Origin: Bacteroidales bacterium
GTDB lineage: Bacteria; Bacteroidota; Bacteroidia; Bacteroidales; Muribaculaceae
Assembly: GCA_004557385.1 (NCBI GenBank)
Contig: SFEA01000012.1
Location: 34,923 to 98,922, forward strand
DNA: 64,000 nt
Reading direction: 5' to 3'
Position 1 is the first letter of the stretch, and every line of letters starts with the position of its first letter. This document shows positions 44,432 to 53,851 of the stretch, piece by piece. Under the pieces are notes generated by a model. The model made no database searches, was not told the DNA's origin, and saw only the letters and a program-made list of their open reading frames with translations. The translations under genes were made by a program, and so were the position numbers.

Positions 44432-45634
44432 ATGAAAAATTTCGTGTTTGTTTCGCCTAACTTCCCAGAGAAGTACTGGCAGTTTTGCGATGAATTGCAG
44501 AAAAATGGTGTGCGTGTGTTGGGCATAGGCGACACGCCTTACGAATCGCTCAGCGCCGAACTTAAGCGCTCGCTCACCGAGTATTATTATGTGGCTAATC
44601 TTGCCGACTACGACCAGATGTATCGCGCCGTGGGCTATTATGCTTGGAAATACGGTCGCATCGACTGGATAGAGTCGAACAACGAGTTCTGGTTGGAATC
44701 GGATGCACGCCTGCGCACCGACTTCAATGTGAACACGGGCATCAAGATGGACCGCATCGATTCGATAAAGGAAAAGAGCGAAATGAAAAAATATTATGCC
44801 CAAGGCGGCATTCGCACCGCCCGCCAAATCAAGGCGAGTGAGGGCATCGATGCAGTGAAAGCATTCTCGGTTGATGCCGGCTATCCGCTGTTTGCCAAGC
44901 CCGATGTGGGCGTAGGTGCCGGCGGTACGCACAAAATTGAGAGCGAAGCTGCCCTCGAAGCGTTCTTTGCCACTACACCGCAGGTCAACGATTATGTGAT
45001 TGAGGAATTTGTCACCGGCGACATCTGCACCTACGATGCCGTAATCAACTCAAAGGGCGAACCGTTGGTTGAATCGATGTGCGTGTGCCCGCCAAGCATC
45101 GCCGACGTTGTGAACGAGAACCTCGAATCGACTTATTTTGTTGAAAAGAAGATGTCGGAAAACCTGCGCTTCTGGGGCCGTCGCACAGTGAAAGCCTTTG
45201 GCGTGACATCGCGATTTGTGCACCTCGAATTCTTCCGCCTCAACCGTGCTCATCGTGGTCTGGGTGAGGTGGGCGACTTTGTGGCTTTGGAAGTGAACAT
45301 GCGCCCGGGTGGCGGCTACACCCCCGACATGATTAACTATGCCCACAACATATCGATGTTCAAGATTTGGGCTGATATGATTGCCTTCGACCGCCGCACA
45401 ACGCCCGACCCCAACGACGACTACTATTGCGTGTTCGCCGGACGCCGAGACAATGTGGCATACGTGCTCGACAACGCTGCCATCATCGCCAAATATCGCG
45501 ATTCGATGATGATGACGCCACGCATTGCACCTGCTTTGGCTCCTGCCATGGGCGATTATGCCTACATAGCCCGCTTCCGCGACGCCGATGCCCGCGACGC
45601 GTTCCTCTACGACGTGTGCAACCGTGCCGAATAA
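44432..45634 (+). CDS. ATP-grasp carboxylate-amine ligase family protein
   Basis: I take the ATG at 44432 (MKNFVFVSPNFPEKYWQFCD), since homologues I recall start this way; an ATG at 44411 is also open. The 400-residue protein has a Rossmann-like N domain, then the ATP-grasp fold: YPLFAKPDVGVGAGGTHKIE (glycine-rich loop and Lys), VIEEFVTGDICTYDAVINS, and the metal-binding VALEVNMRPGGGYTPDMINY. It should join a carboxylate and an amine with ATP, product unknown. The esterase gene follows at 33 bp and is probably coupled in function. Confidence 0.85.
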   Translation: MKNFVFVSPNFPEKYWQFCDELQKNGVRVLGIGDTPYESLSAELKRSLTEYYYVANLADYDQMYRAVGYYAWKYGRIDWIESNNEFWLESDARLRTDFNVNTGIKMDRIDSIKEKSEMKKYYAQGGIRTARQIKASEGIDAVKAFSVDAGYPLFAKPDVGVGAGGTHKIESEAALEAFFATTPQVNDYVIEEFVTGDICTYDAVINSKGEPLVESMCVCPPSIADVVNENLESTYFVEKKMSENLRFWGRRTVKAFGVTSRFVHLEFFRLNRAHRGLGEVGDFVALEVNMRPGGGYTPDMINYAHNISMFKIWADMIAFDRRTTPDPNDDYYCVFAGRRDNVAYVLDNAAIIAKYRDSMMMTPRIAPALAPAMGDYAYIARFRDADARDAFLYDVCNRAE

Positions 45635-45667
45635 TTCACCCTACACCCTTGTAAATAACACAGAAAT

Positions 45668-46402
45668 ATGAATATAGAATATCACAAATGGTGGAGTCAC
45701 AACCTTAATCGTGACATGGAATATAAAGTTTACGGCCACGACGGGCAAGCAATGATTGCCTTCCCATGCCAGGACGGCAGGTTCTACGATTGGGAGAACT
45801 ATCACATGTTCGACGTGTTGGCTCCGTTCATCGAAGCTGGCCGCCTGCGTGTGATTTGCGTTGACGGCATCGATTGGGAAACATGGACGAACAAAGGCGG
45901 CGACAAGCGTTGGCGCATCGAGCAGCACGAGCGCTGGTTCCGTTATATAGTTGATGAACTGCTGCCAAACATACGCGTCAACAACGAGCAGATGTTTTTC
46001 ACCTGCGGCTGCTCGATGGGCGGTTTTCATGCTGCCAACTTTTTCTTCCGCCGTCCCGACCTGTTCAACGGCATGATTGCCCTCAGCGGCTTGTATCACG
46101 CCAGCTACGGTTTCGACGGATATATGGACGGCGCCGTTTACGAAAATTCGCCGCAGGACTTCCTTAAGAATATGCCCGGCGACCATCCGTGGATGCAGAT
46201 GTATCGCCAACGCACCATTGTGTTCTGCGTGGGTCAAGGCCGATGGGAAGAAGATTTGCTGTGGAGCACCCGCGAAATGGACCGCATACTCAAGGAAAAA
46301 GGTGTGCCGGCATGGTTCGACTACTGGGGATTCGACATCGACCACGATTGGCCATCGTGGCGCCAGCAACTGCCTTACATCCTTGGCAAAGTGTTGAGAT
46401 AA
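45668..46402 (+). CDS. Esterase (alpha/beta hydrolase), ATP-grasp partner
   Basis: A 244-residue protein with the nucleophile Ser116 in TCGCSMGGFHAANF. DIDHDWPSWRQQLPYIL holds the likely catalytic His. The N terminus (MNIEYHKWWSHNLNRDMEYK) and GQAMIAFPCQDGRFYDWENY identify a subfamily found beside the same ATP-grasp gene in other Bacteroidota, as I remember it. No signal peptide. It may hydrolyse the ester or thioester product of the ligase, or a related acyl compound; this is inference from context. Confidence 0.83.
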   Translation: MNIEYHKWWSHNLNRDMEYKVYGHDGQAMIAFPCQDGRFYDWENYHMFDVLAPFIEAGRLRVICVDGIDWETWTNKGGDKRWRIEQHERWFRYIVDELLPNIRVNNEQMFFTCGCSMGGFHAANFFFRRPDLFNGMIALSGLYHASYGFDGYMDGAVYENSPQDFLKNMPGDHPWMQMYRQRTIVFCVGQGRWEEDLLWSTREMDRILKEKGVPAWFDYWGFDIDHDWPSWRQQLPYILGKVLR

Positions 46403-46595
46403 GTTTGTGTGCATTATAAAAACTTTTTTTTACGACTCGCGACCTGTTTCGCGGGTCTTTTTTTCGTTGAAGCTGACGTGCGCAGGTGTTGCTTATGAGG
46501 CGCAAACGCATTATCTTTGCAGAAAATCTGCGAAAATAGGCTGCACTCGGCATAACGCTCAAGCCTTGCTTGGCGATTCTGCTCTCGATTTGCAT

Positions 46596-46603
46596 TATCT
46601 TTG
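46596..46603 (+). promoter_or_regulatory. Probable -7 box of the hexosaminidase gene
   Basis: TATCTTTG, 29 bp before the ATG. A near-identical CATTATCTTTGCAG occurs about 85 bp upstream, so there may be two tandem starts. Confidence 0.45.
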
Positions 46604-46632
46604 TAGGAACAATAATCTAAACATCTTGAATC

Positions 46633-48465
46633 ATGAAGCATCTTCTTGTTGCCCTGTGCCTTATGGTTGCCTCGAGCACATTCGCACAAATTGCTCAACT
46701 TGACAATCTTGGCTTATCGCTCATTCCATCGCCTAAGGAATGCACCGTGAAAAGCGCAAAACTCAATAAACTGAAGGATTGCCGCATCGTGAAGCATGCC
46801 ACGCTTCACGGCGACGACGAATACGGCTTGAGCATACGCCGCGGCAAGGCGACAATATGGGGTAATGAGGCGTGGGCGCGCCAGACACTGCGCCAGCTCA
46901 CCGATGCCAACGGCTGTGTGCCCGATGTGGAGATCCACGACTGGGCAAGCTATCCCATACGCGGCTTTATGCACGACACCGGCCGTAACTACCAGACCCT
47001 CGACATGCTCAAACGCACCATAGATGCCATGAGCCTATACAGGCTGAATATGTTTCACTGGCATCTCACCGACCGCCCATCGTGGCGCATCGAGTGCCGC
47101 TGCTTTCCGCAGCTCAACGACCCGAAATATCAGCGACGTGGCCGCGACGAAGGCAAATTCTATACCTACAACGAAATACGCGAACTGTGTGCCTACGCCC
47201 GCGAGCGCGGCATCACGGTGATTCCCGAAATTGACATGCCCGGTCACTCCGAATCGTTCACCGCTGCCATGGGCTTCACCATGCAGTCGAAGCAAGGCAT
47301 GGAAGCATTGAGCAAATGCCTCGACGAGTTTCTGGAGGAGATACCGGCATCGCTTTGCCCGTATATACACGTTGGCAGCGACGAGGTGCATGTAGATGAC
47401 CCCGAAGGCTTCGCCCGTTGGGCGCAAGGCTATGTGACCAGTCGCGGACGCATAGCCATGGTGTGGGACCCCGGTCTGCCCGTTATGCCTGGAACCATCC
47501 GTCAGATATGGAACGGCGGAGCCGAATCGAATGCCAAAGCCATTGCACGCCCCGAGCGCTACGTCGATTCGTTTGTGGGCTATCTGAACTACTACGACCC
47601 TAACCTCTTCAGCATGCGTGCCTTCCAGCACAAGGCTTGCGGACAAGAGGTGCCCGACACCGCCAAGGCGCTTGGCGGAATTCTGTGCCTGTGGAATGAT
47701 GTGCGCGTCGACGACAAAAGCCGCATTGCATTGCACAACGGCATGGTAAACGGCATGATGGCGTTTGCCGAACGTTTTTGGAACGGCGGCGCCGGCGGTT
47801 CGTCGATGCCCGACGAAAATCTCTATCCCGACCCGGCAACGCCCGACGGCAAGGCTTTGGCGCAGTTTGAGCGCCGCATGAGCAGCCACCGCGACCGCTT
47901 CTTTGCTGCCGACGACATTCGCTGGGTGGCTAATGCGCACATCGCTTGGGATATTGCCCTCGGCGACAAAACAGTGAAGGCATGGGGCGGAGCCATCGAC
48001 CTCGACATACTTTGCCAAACCAGCGGCGTAAAGCCCGATGCGCTCCGTGAGGCAGTGGCAACCACATATATTAATGTGCCAGCCGACACTGTGGTGACCG
48101 CTTGGCTCGGATTCGACACCCCGGCGCGAAGCGACCGCATGTCCACTGGCATCGGTCAGCAATACCGCTGGGAAAACGACGGCCTGATAACCGTGAATGG
48201 CACCGCCGTATGGCCGTCGGAGCCTTGGAAGCAGCCGTGCGCTTATTGCTATCCGTTCCACACATGGGGCAGAGCACAGGAAGAGGAACCGTTCACCGAC
48301 GAGCAACTATATTGGATGCGTCAGCCGGTGAAACTCAATCTCAAACAAGGCATTAACCGAATAGAAATCACCATTCCGCACGCATTCCGCGGTCAGCGAT
48401 GGGGATTTGGATTCATACCCATGCGAATCAACGAAAAAGGAATGGCTGTTGAAGCCGGAATTTAA
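46633..48465 (+). CDS. Secreted beta-N-acetylhexosaminidase (GH20)
   Basis: The 610-residue enzyme has a signal peptide (ending STFAQ), a GH20b-like N domain (to about 110), and the catalytic barrel: GFMHDTGRNYQTLDMLKRTI, MFHWHLTDRPSWRIE, VIPEIDMPGHSESF and HVGSDEVHV, where Asp250-Glu251 is the catalytic pair. The C-terminal part (from about 480) is a beta-rich extra domain. It cuts terminal GlcNAc or GalNAc from host glycans. Its promoter region is separate from the upstream esterase gene. Confidence 0.94.
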   Translation: MKHLLVALCLMVASSTFAQIAQLDNLGLSLIPSPKECTVKSAKLNKLKDCRIVKHATLHGDDEYGLSIRRGKATIWGNEAWARQTLRQLTDANGCVPDVEIHDWASYPIRGFMHDTGRNYQTLDMLKRTIDAMSLYRLNMFHWHLTDRPSWRIECRCFPQLNDPKYQRRGRDEGKFYTYNEIRELCAYARERGITVIPEIDMPGHSESFTAAMGFTMQSKQGMEALSKCLDEFLEEIPASLCPYIHVGSDEVHVDDPEGFARWAQGYVTSRGRIAMVWDPGLPVMPGTIRQIWNGGAESNAKAIARPERYVDSFVGYLNYYDPNLFSMRAFQHKACGQEVPDTAKALGGILCLWNDVRVDDKSRIALHNGMVNGMMAFAERFWNGGAGGSSMPDENLYPDPATPDGKALAQFERRMSSHRDRFFAADDIRWVANAHIAWDIALGDKTVKAWGGAIDLDILCQTSGVKPDALREAVATTYINVPADTVVTAWLGFDTPARSDRMSTGIGQQYRWENDGLITVNGTAVWPSEPWKQPCAYCYPFHTWGRAQEEEPFTDEQLYWMRQPVKLNLKQGINRIEITIPHAFRGQRWGFGFIPMRINEKGMAVEAGI

Positions 48466-48516
48466 GGCGGCAACGAAGCCGATTCGGCAAATCATTTTTT
48501 TTCAGAACATAAAACC

Positions 48517-49275
48517 ATGCAAATACTTCTTGCTTGCGCAAAAATAATGACCGACCCCGGCGATGCTTGTGCTCCGGCGCTGAGCACACCGGCGTTTGCC
48601 GCCGAAGCGATGCGGTTTGCCGCCGATATGACGTCGCTCGACGTTGACGACATTGCTGCCGCGATGCATTGCTCGCGTCAGATTGCCGCCGAAACGGCGT
48701 TGCGCTATCGCGATTTCTTCAGCGATGCGCCCCTGCAGCCTGCTGTGCTTGCCTATTACGGACAAGCCTATAAGACGCTGCGTGCACGCGAGTTCACCGC
48801 CGAGCAGTTGCTATATGCCGAGCAGCACTTGTGGATAACCTCGTTTCTGTACGGGTTGTTGCGGCCGCTCAACGGCATACATCCCTATCGCATGGAGGGC
48901 AAGGTGTGCCTGCCATCGGCTGACGGCGAAAACATGTTTGCTTTTTGGCGCAGTAGGCTCACCGGGTTGCTCATCGATTCGGTGAAAGCCGACGACGGCG
49001 TGCTGCTGCACCTTGCCACCGAGGAGATGCAGCACCTGTTTGATTGGAGCCGCGTGAAGCGCGAGGTGACAGTGATTCAGCCGCATTTTCTTGTCGAAAA
49101 CAACGGCCGCACAAAGGCAGTTGCCGTATACGCCAAAAGCTGCCGCGGAGCCATGACTCGCCATGTGATAACCAACCAAATCAACAGCCCCGCCGAGCTG
49201 CTTCAGTTCAGTTATCAGGGTTTTTGTTACCGCGAAAACCTCAGTGATGCCGCCAATTTGGTGTATGTTCTTTAA
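48517..49275 (+). CDS. yaaA: YaaA family peroxide-stress protein (DUF328)
   Basis: A 252-residue cytoplasmic protein with the YaaA pattern: MQILLACAKIM at the start, YYGQAYKTLRAREFTAEQLL, ITSFLYGLLRPLNGIHPYRM, and CRGAMTRHVITNQINSPAEL near the end. In E. coli YaaA lowers free iron during peroxide stress and binds DNA. Same-strand neighbours are the hexosaminidase and ino1, but the gaps suggest a separate unit. Confidence 0.9.
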   Translation: MQILLACAKIMTDPGDACAPALSTPAFAAEAMRFAADMTSLDVDDIAAAMHCSRQIAAETALRYRDFFSDAPLQPAVLAYYGQAYKTLRAREFTAEQLLYAEQHLWITSFLYGLLRPLNGIHPYRMEGKVCLPSADGENMFAFWRSRLTGLLIDSVKADDGVLLHLATEEMQHLFDWSRVKREVTVIQPHFLVENNGRTKAVAVYAKSCRGAMTRHVITNQINSPAELLQFSYQGFCYRENLSDAANLVYVL

Positions 49276-49542
49276 GAAATAGCGAAAAATAGCAAAAAAT
49301 GGTGTGAGCAAGCATTAACATTCGTTTGCAAATAATCGCATTGAAAGGGCAAAAATTTAAATGAGTTAACAAAAATAGTGCCCTCTATATATCTTTTAAC
49401 TATTTGTAAACAAAAATTAAACATAAATTATTTTTTAGTAACCGAAATACCCCTACATTTGTCGGTGCGTTTTGCACGCAAGGGGTATTAGCGCCCCAAA
49501 GCGAGATGAGAAAATATTAACTGATAACATAAAAACAGAAAA

Positions 49543-50865
49543 ATGACAAACGTAAAACAAGCAGAGGGCAAATTAGGCGTCCTCGTAGTAGGTTTGGGAG
49601 CAGTTAGCTCTACATTTATGACCGGTGTGCTCATGGCACGCAAAGGCCTTGCAAAGCCAGTAGGTTCGATGACCCAATACGACAAGATTCGTGTAGGTCG
49701 CGGTGCTGACAAGAAATATCTTCACTATAAAGACATTGTTCCAATTGCTGACCTCAAGGACATCGTGTTTGGTGCATGGGACGTTTATCCAGCAAACGCT
49801 TATGAAAGCGCTATCAACTGCGAAGTGTTGAAGGAAAAGGACATTGAACCTGTTAAGGACGAGTTGCTTCAAATCGTTCCTATGAAGGCTGCTTTCGACA
49901 AGAACTATGCAAAGCGTCTTGATGGCGACAATGTGAAGACTTGCAAGGACCGTTGGGACATGATGGAGCAAATTCGTCAAGACATCCGCGACTTCAAGGC
50001 ACGCACAGGCGTTGCTCGCGTGGTTGTTCTTTGGGCTGCTTCTACCGAAATCTACGTTCCGGTTAACGAAAAGGTACACTATCACCTTGCCGACCTCGAA
50101 GCTGCAATGAAGGCTAACGACTGCGAACACATTGCTCCATCGATGTGCTACGCTTATGCAGCTCTCACCGAAGGTGCTCCTTTCATCATGGGTGCTCCTA
50201 ACACCACAGTGGACATTCCTGCTATGTGGGAACTCGCTGAAAAGACCAAGATGCCTATCGCAGGTAAGGACTTCAAGACCGGTCAGACACTCGTTAAGTC
50301 GGGCTTCGCTCCAATCATCGGCACTCGCTGCTTGGGTCTGAATGGCTGGTTCTCAACCAACATCCTTGGCAACCGCGACGGTCTCGTGCTCGACGAACCA
50401 GCTAACTTCCGCACTAAGGAAGTGAGCAAGTTGTCGACTCTCGAATCAATCTTGGTTCCTGAAAATCAACCTGACCTCTACGGCCATGGCAACGATGAAG
50501 ACACTCAATACTATCACAAAGTGCGCATCAACTACTATCCACCGCGCAACGACAACAAGGAAGGTTGGGATAACATCGACATCTTTGGTTGGATGGGCTA
50601 CCCAATGCAAATCAAGATTAACTTCCTCTGCCGCGACTCTATCCTTGCAGCTCCACTTTGCCTTGACCTTGTATTGCTCAGCGACTTGGCTGCTCGCGCT
50701 GGCCGCTATGGCACACAACGCTTCTTGAGCTTCTTCCTCAAGAGCCCAATGCACGACTACACTCAAGACGAAGTGCCTGTTAACCACCTCTTCCAACAAT
50801 ATGTTATGTTGAAGAACGCTTTGCGTGAAATGGGCGGTTACGAAGCTGACGAAGAAATCGACTAA
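49543..50865 (+). CDS. ino1: Inositol-3-phosphate synthase
   Basis: The 440-residue enzyme opens with the NAD-binding GVLVVGLGAVSSTFMTGVLM and contains the conserved PSMCYAYAALTEGAPFIMGA, KDFKTGQTLVKSGFAP and GWFSTNILGNRDG segments. It converts glucose-6-phosphate to inositol-3-phosphate, the first step of inositol phospho- and sphingolipid synthesis known in Bacteroides. The later lipid genes are not in this window. Codon choice is strongly biased (GCT, GGT, AAG, GTT), unlike the flanking genes, so expression should be high. A terminator follows. Confidence 0.95.
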   Translation: MTNVKQAEGKLGVLVVGLGAVSSTFMTGVLMARKGLAKPVGSMTQYDKIRVGRGADKKYLHYKDIVPIADLKDIVFGAWDVYPANAYESAINCEVLKEKDIEPVKDELLQIVPMKAAFDKNYAKRLDGDNVKTCKDRWDMMEQIRQDIRDFKARTGVARVVVLWAASTEIYVPVNEKVHYHLADLEAAMKANDCEHIAPSMCYAYAALTEGAPFIMGAPNTTVDIPAMWELAEKTKMPIAGKDFKTGQTLVKSGFAPIIGTRCLGLNGWFSTNILGNRDGLVLDEPANFRTKEVSKLSTLESILVPENQPDLYGHGNDEDTQYYHKVRINYYPPRNDNKEGWDNIDIFGWMGYPMQIKINFLCRDSILAAPLCLDLVLLSDLAARAGRYGTQRFLSFFLKSPMHDYTQDEVPVNHLFQQYVMLKNALREMGGYEADEEID

Positions 50866-50932
50866 TCATTAGCCTCTTCTGATTAACAGAATATTTCAGA
50901 CATTTCTTACCAGTAGATAGATGGTAATACCG

Positions 50933-50962
50933 ACGGCTGTCGCGATTGCGGCAGCCGTTTTT
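50933..50962 (+). terminator. Terminator of ino1
   Basis: ACGGCTG...CAGCCGT with an inner CGC/GCG pairing forms the stem, followed by T5. Confidence 0.85.
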
Positions 50963-51074
50963 GCGTCACGAAAATGTGCCGCGCTTAACTGATTGGTTGC
51001 CTATTGATATGACGAGGATGCGCCATAATTACAATAGAATTATTCGGTAATCTCGTTATTAGGCGTCAGAAAGG

Positions 51075-51345
51075 CGCAACCACGGATGATTTAGCCGACG
51101 GGACTCAGCCGAGGGGTGAGCATTAGCGTAACCCGCGGTAGGGGTTGATTCCCTTTGGCAAAGTACAGGACGCGAATTATCATTGCTGCCGGGTCTGCAA
51201 CCGCTCCACGGTTGATGCCTCTGGGTTTCTTTGGCTTTCCCCACGTAGCCGGCATCGCTTCGTTCGCCGTCAACGTGAGGTCGTTATTGAAGTTGCAACC
51301 GCTCGCGCGGTTGTGCGCCAGATATCAAATGAGTGTGATGATTTG
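51075..51345 (-). repeat. Palindrome-rich intergenic repeat, inverted copy
   Basis: Read on the minus strand it has the same module order as the 10.4 kb copies: the CAACCG(CG)GCGGTTG-type stem as AACCGCGCGAGCGGTT near 51300, CACGT...CCCC arms, the CAACCGTGGAGCGGTTGCAG stem at about 51190-51215, AATTCGCGTCCTGTA, and a GGGTTACGCTAATGCTCACC segment. It fills most of the gap between the ino1 terminator and the next gene. Confidence 0.75.
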
Positions 51346-51490
51346 AAAACCAGCAATGTGTGCAGGAAGTAAGTTGTAGAAATTTTGCTTCTTTTCTATT
51401 TTGTTTTATTGCCTTTCGGGCGACATGGCGAGTGTTATTTTGGCAATATCCATCGTTACACAGCCTCGTGGTTGTTTTTAAGAGCCTATT

Positions 51491-52549
51491 TTATATCAGG
51501 CTCATCACCATGATTACGCACAGCATTAGCAGCGTGATTGAATAGGTGTAGAAGATGGTTTTGAGCGTTTTTAGCAGCCCGATGAACTTTACGTTGCTGC
51601 GTGGCGTCCATATCAACCCGATTGACAGACAGGTGCAGAATATGTTGGCGATGAAGAATATGGGCAGATATGACGGAATCACCTCGATGAGGCTGAACGA
51701 CAACGGCAGCATGAATGAGATGAGAGTGATGATTGTGGTGGTGTTTTTCTCTACCACAATAACCCGTTTTTCGTACCACGCAAACTTGTCGGTTTCGGCT
51801 TCGGCGTCGTAGAAACTGCTGAAATAGAGATTCATTATCAGGAACACGTTGCCGAGCGTCCACGGGAAGAAATATATGTAGGAGTTCACGCGGATGATGT
51901 CGCTGTTCATCATCCACAGTATGAGCATGTTCCACGTGAGAATTGACAGATAGAGCGCTATGCTGCTTGCGTCGACCTGCACAATCTTGGCGTTGTCGAG
52001 CATGGTTATTTCGCGGGTGAAAAATATTTGGTACAGGAGATACCCGGCAGTTTGCAGCAGAATGTAGTTCGATAGACTCCACACCACGATATAGTTGAAC
52101 CGTGCGTCGGCAGCCACCTCGTTGACGAATGCCGAAATGAAGCTGACAACCACCGACGGCAGAAACGCTATCATAAATGTGAAATAAATCAGGCGTACGT
52201 CTTTGGCAACAGCGGCTTTCAGGAGCGTGATGATTAAAATAAACGACGAGAACAATGCCAAGATGTTAATGATGTCGGTTTTTTGCGATGTGCAGTAGAT
52301 GATGTAGGCAATGAACGCCAAGATGAGCACAAAGTTGTACACCGAAAGAAAGAATTTGCCTTGTGAGTACATGTTAAGGTTCTGAGCCTTAATCTTTTTC
52401 AGCCCGAGGTAGGATAAAAGCAGAAGTATTATCTGCACAATGTTGATTGCGCTGTTAAGGAATGCAATGGACGGGTTGCTACGGTAGAAAAACCCGCAAA
52501 TGGCAAAGGTGAACGCCGCCAGCAGTACGCCATACCATTTGTAGTACAT
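51491..52549 (-). CDS. Polytopic membrane protein, function unknown
   Basis: The start is the ATG at 52549 (MYYKWYGVLLAAFTFAICGF); the residues before it in the open frame are shadow. The 352-residue product is almost wholly hydrophobic, with about nine or ten membrane helices and short loops. The one clear soluble loop has FYDAEAETDKFAWYEKRVIV. I do not recognise the family. Its ATG shares a base with the stop of the small upstream membrane gene (TGATG), so the two are translationally coupled. Confidence 0.75.
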   Translation of the reverse strand: MYYKWYGVLLAAFTFAICGFFYRSNPSIAFLNSAINIVQIILLLLSYLGLKKIKAQNLNMYSQGKFFLSVYNFVLILAFIAYIIYCTSQKTDIINILALFSSFILIITLLKAAVAKDVRLIYFTFMIAFLPSVVVSFISAFVNEVAADARFNYIVVWSLSNYILLQTAGYLLYQIFFTREITMLDNAKIVQVDASSIALYLSILTWNMLILWMMNSDIIRVNSYIYFFPWTLGNVFLIMNLYFSSFYDAEAETDKFAWYEKRVIVVEKNTTTIITLISFMLPLSFSLIEVIPSYLPIFFIANIFCTCLSIGLIWTPRSNVKFIGLLKTLKTIFYTYSITLLMLCVIMVMSLI

Positions 52550-52737
52550 CACCCTACAAACAACAGCAGCACTGCAATGTAGAAAGGCTGACTGCTGTAG
52601 AATACCGCCGACTCTTTGCTGAACAGCAGCGGCACGATGCTGATGGCCAGCGAGATGAGGAAGATGATTGAGATGTTCAGGCAAAAGCCGTAAGTGCTCA
52701 GCTTGTAAGTTTCGGAAGAATTTTTGGGGCTATTCAT
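52549..52737 (-). CDS. Small two-helix membrane protein
   Basis: The start is at 52737 (MNSPKNSSETYKLSTYGFCL). The 62-residue protein has two hydrophobic segments (about 18-37 and 46-62) and no signal-peptide cleavage site. It is coupled to the large membrane protein by a one-base stop/start overlap and 13 bp downstream of the CDF transporter gene, so the three are likely one operon. Confidence 0.65.
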   Translation of the reverse strand: MNSPKNSSETYKLSTYGFCLNISIIFLISLAISIVPLLFSKESAVFYSSQPFYIAVLLLFVG

Positions 52738-52750
52738 AGTTGGGCATGTT

Positions 52751-53656
52751 TTATTGTGTTGGGGCATTCTTTATAGGCTCGAGGTGCAGCATGATGTGGG
52801 TGCCGGCGCCGAACTCACTGCGCAGGTTGCGCTCTATTTCGCTGGCGCGGCGGTGCGCCTCGGCAAGCGGCATATCGCCCGGCAAGCGCAGGTGCATCTC
52901 AATGGCTATGGTGCTGCCTATGCGGCGCGTGTAAAGGTGGTGAATGTCCTTCACCTCGCGGGTGCGGTAAACGATGTCGCGTATGAGGTTCTCGGTGTCG
53001 CTCGGTAGGCGTTCCTCAAGCAGTTCGCCCGACGATTTGCGAATGAGCATGTATGCCGTCTTAATGATGAACACGCTCACCACCACGGCAGCGATAGGGT
53101 CAAGCACCGCCCATTTGTTGCCCAGCAACACAGCGCCGCCGATGCCTATGGCAGTGCCAATCGACGAGAGCGCGTCGCTGCGGTGATGCCATGCATTGGC
53201 TTCGAGCGCCGACGATTCAACTTCGTAAGCCACCTTGCGAGTGATGCGATATACCCATTCCTTCGACAAGATGCTTATGATGGCGGCGGCGAGGGCAATT
53301 TGCCCCGGCGACTGCAGCTGTTCGCCGCAACAGAATGCGTAGATTTTGGTTAAACCCTCCCAACCAAGCATGCAAGCCACGGCAAACAGCGCGATGCCGA
53401 TGATTGAGGTGGCTATGGTTTCGTATTTGCCGTGTCCGTAGGCATGGTCGTCGTCGGCAGGCTTGTTGCTCAGGCGCACAAACACCAGCACGATAACGTC
53501 GGTGACAAAGTCGCTCAGCGAGTGCACAGCATCGGCAATCATCGCCGCCGAGTGCCCGAGTATGCCTGCCGCAAACTTGGCTATGAGCAGCAGCATGTTC
53601 ACCACGCTGCCAAGCAGCGTGACGCGGTAGATTCGCCGATTTCTGTCTTGTTCCAT
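52751..53656 (-). CDS. Cation diffusion facilitator (CDF) family metal transporter
   Basis: The 301-residue protein has six membrane helices and a C-terminal cytoplasmic ferredoxin-like domain. Metal-site residues are visible in ADAVHSLSDFVTD (helix 2) and HHRSDALSS (helix 5). PADDDHAYGHGKYE is the His/Asp-rich loop between helices 2 and 3. The C-terminal domain has DIHHLYTRRIGSTIAIEMHL. It exports Zn2+, Fe2+ or Mn2+ by proton antiport; metal not determined. First gene of the three-gene membrane operon. Confidence 0.93.
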   Translation of the reverse strand: MEQDRNRRIYRVTLLGSVVNMLLLIAKFAAGILGHSAAMIADAVHSLSDFVTDVIVLVFVRLSNKPADDDHAYGHGKYETIATSIIGIALFAVACMLGWEGLTKIYAFCCGEQLQSPGQIALAAAIISILSKEWVYRITRKVAYEVESSALEANAWHHRSDALSSIGTAIGIGGAVLLGNKWAVLDPIAAVVVSVFIIKTAYMLIRKSSGELLEERLPSDTENLIRDIVYRTREVKDIHHLYTRRIGSTIAIEMHLRLPGDMPLAEAHRRASEIERNLRSEFGAGTHIMLHLEPIKNAPTQ

Positions 53657-53791
53657 TTGATTTTCCTCCTTTCGAAATAATCGAGTGCAAATATACTAAA
53701 TTATTTGTGAATGGCAGGTGTACTTGGGTTGTAAGTGCTATGGGATGGGAGAGTGCGAGTGCGAGGGTGGAATGGCGGTGGCGGAAAAAGC

Positions 53792-53824
53792 AAGAGGTGC
53801 ACCACCATCCGTGATACACCTCTT
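53792..53824 (-). terminator. Terminator of the trpB2 gene
   Basis: AAGAGGTG and CACCTCTT form an 8-bp stem, and the minus strand continues CTTGCTTTTTCC. It lies about 80 bp past the trpB2 stop. Confidence 0.6.
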
Positions 53825-53851
53825 TGTTGAGTCTTCAAACTATTTTACTAT

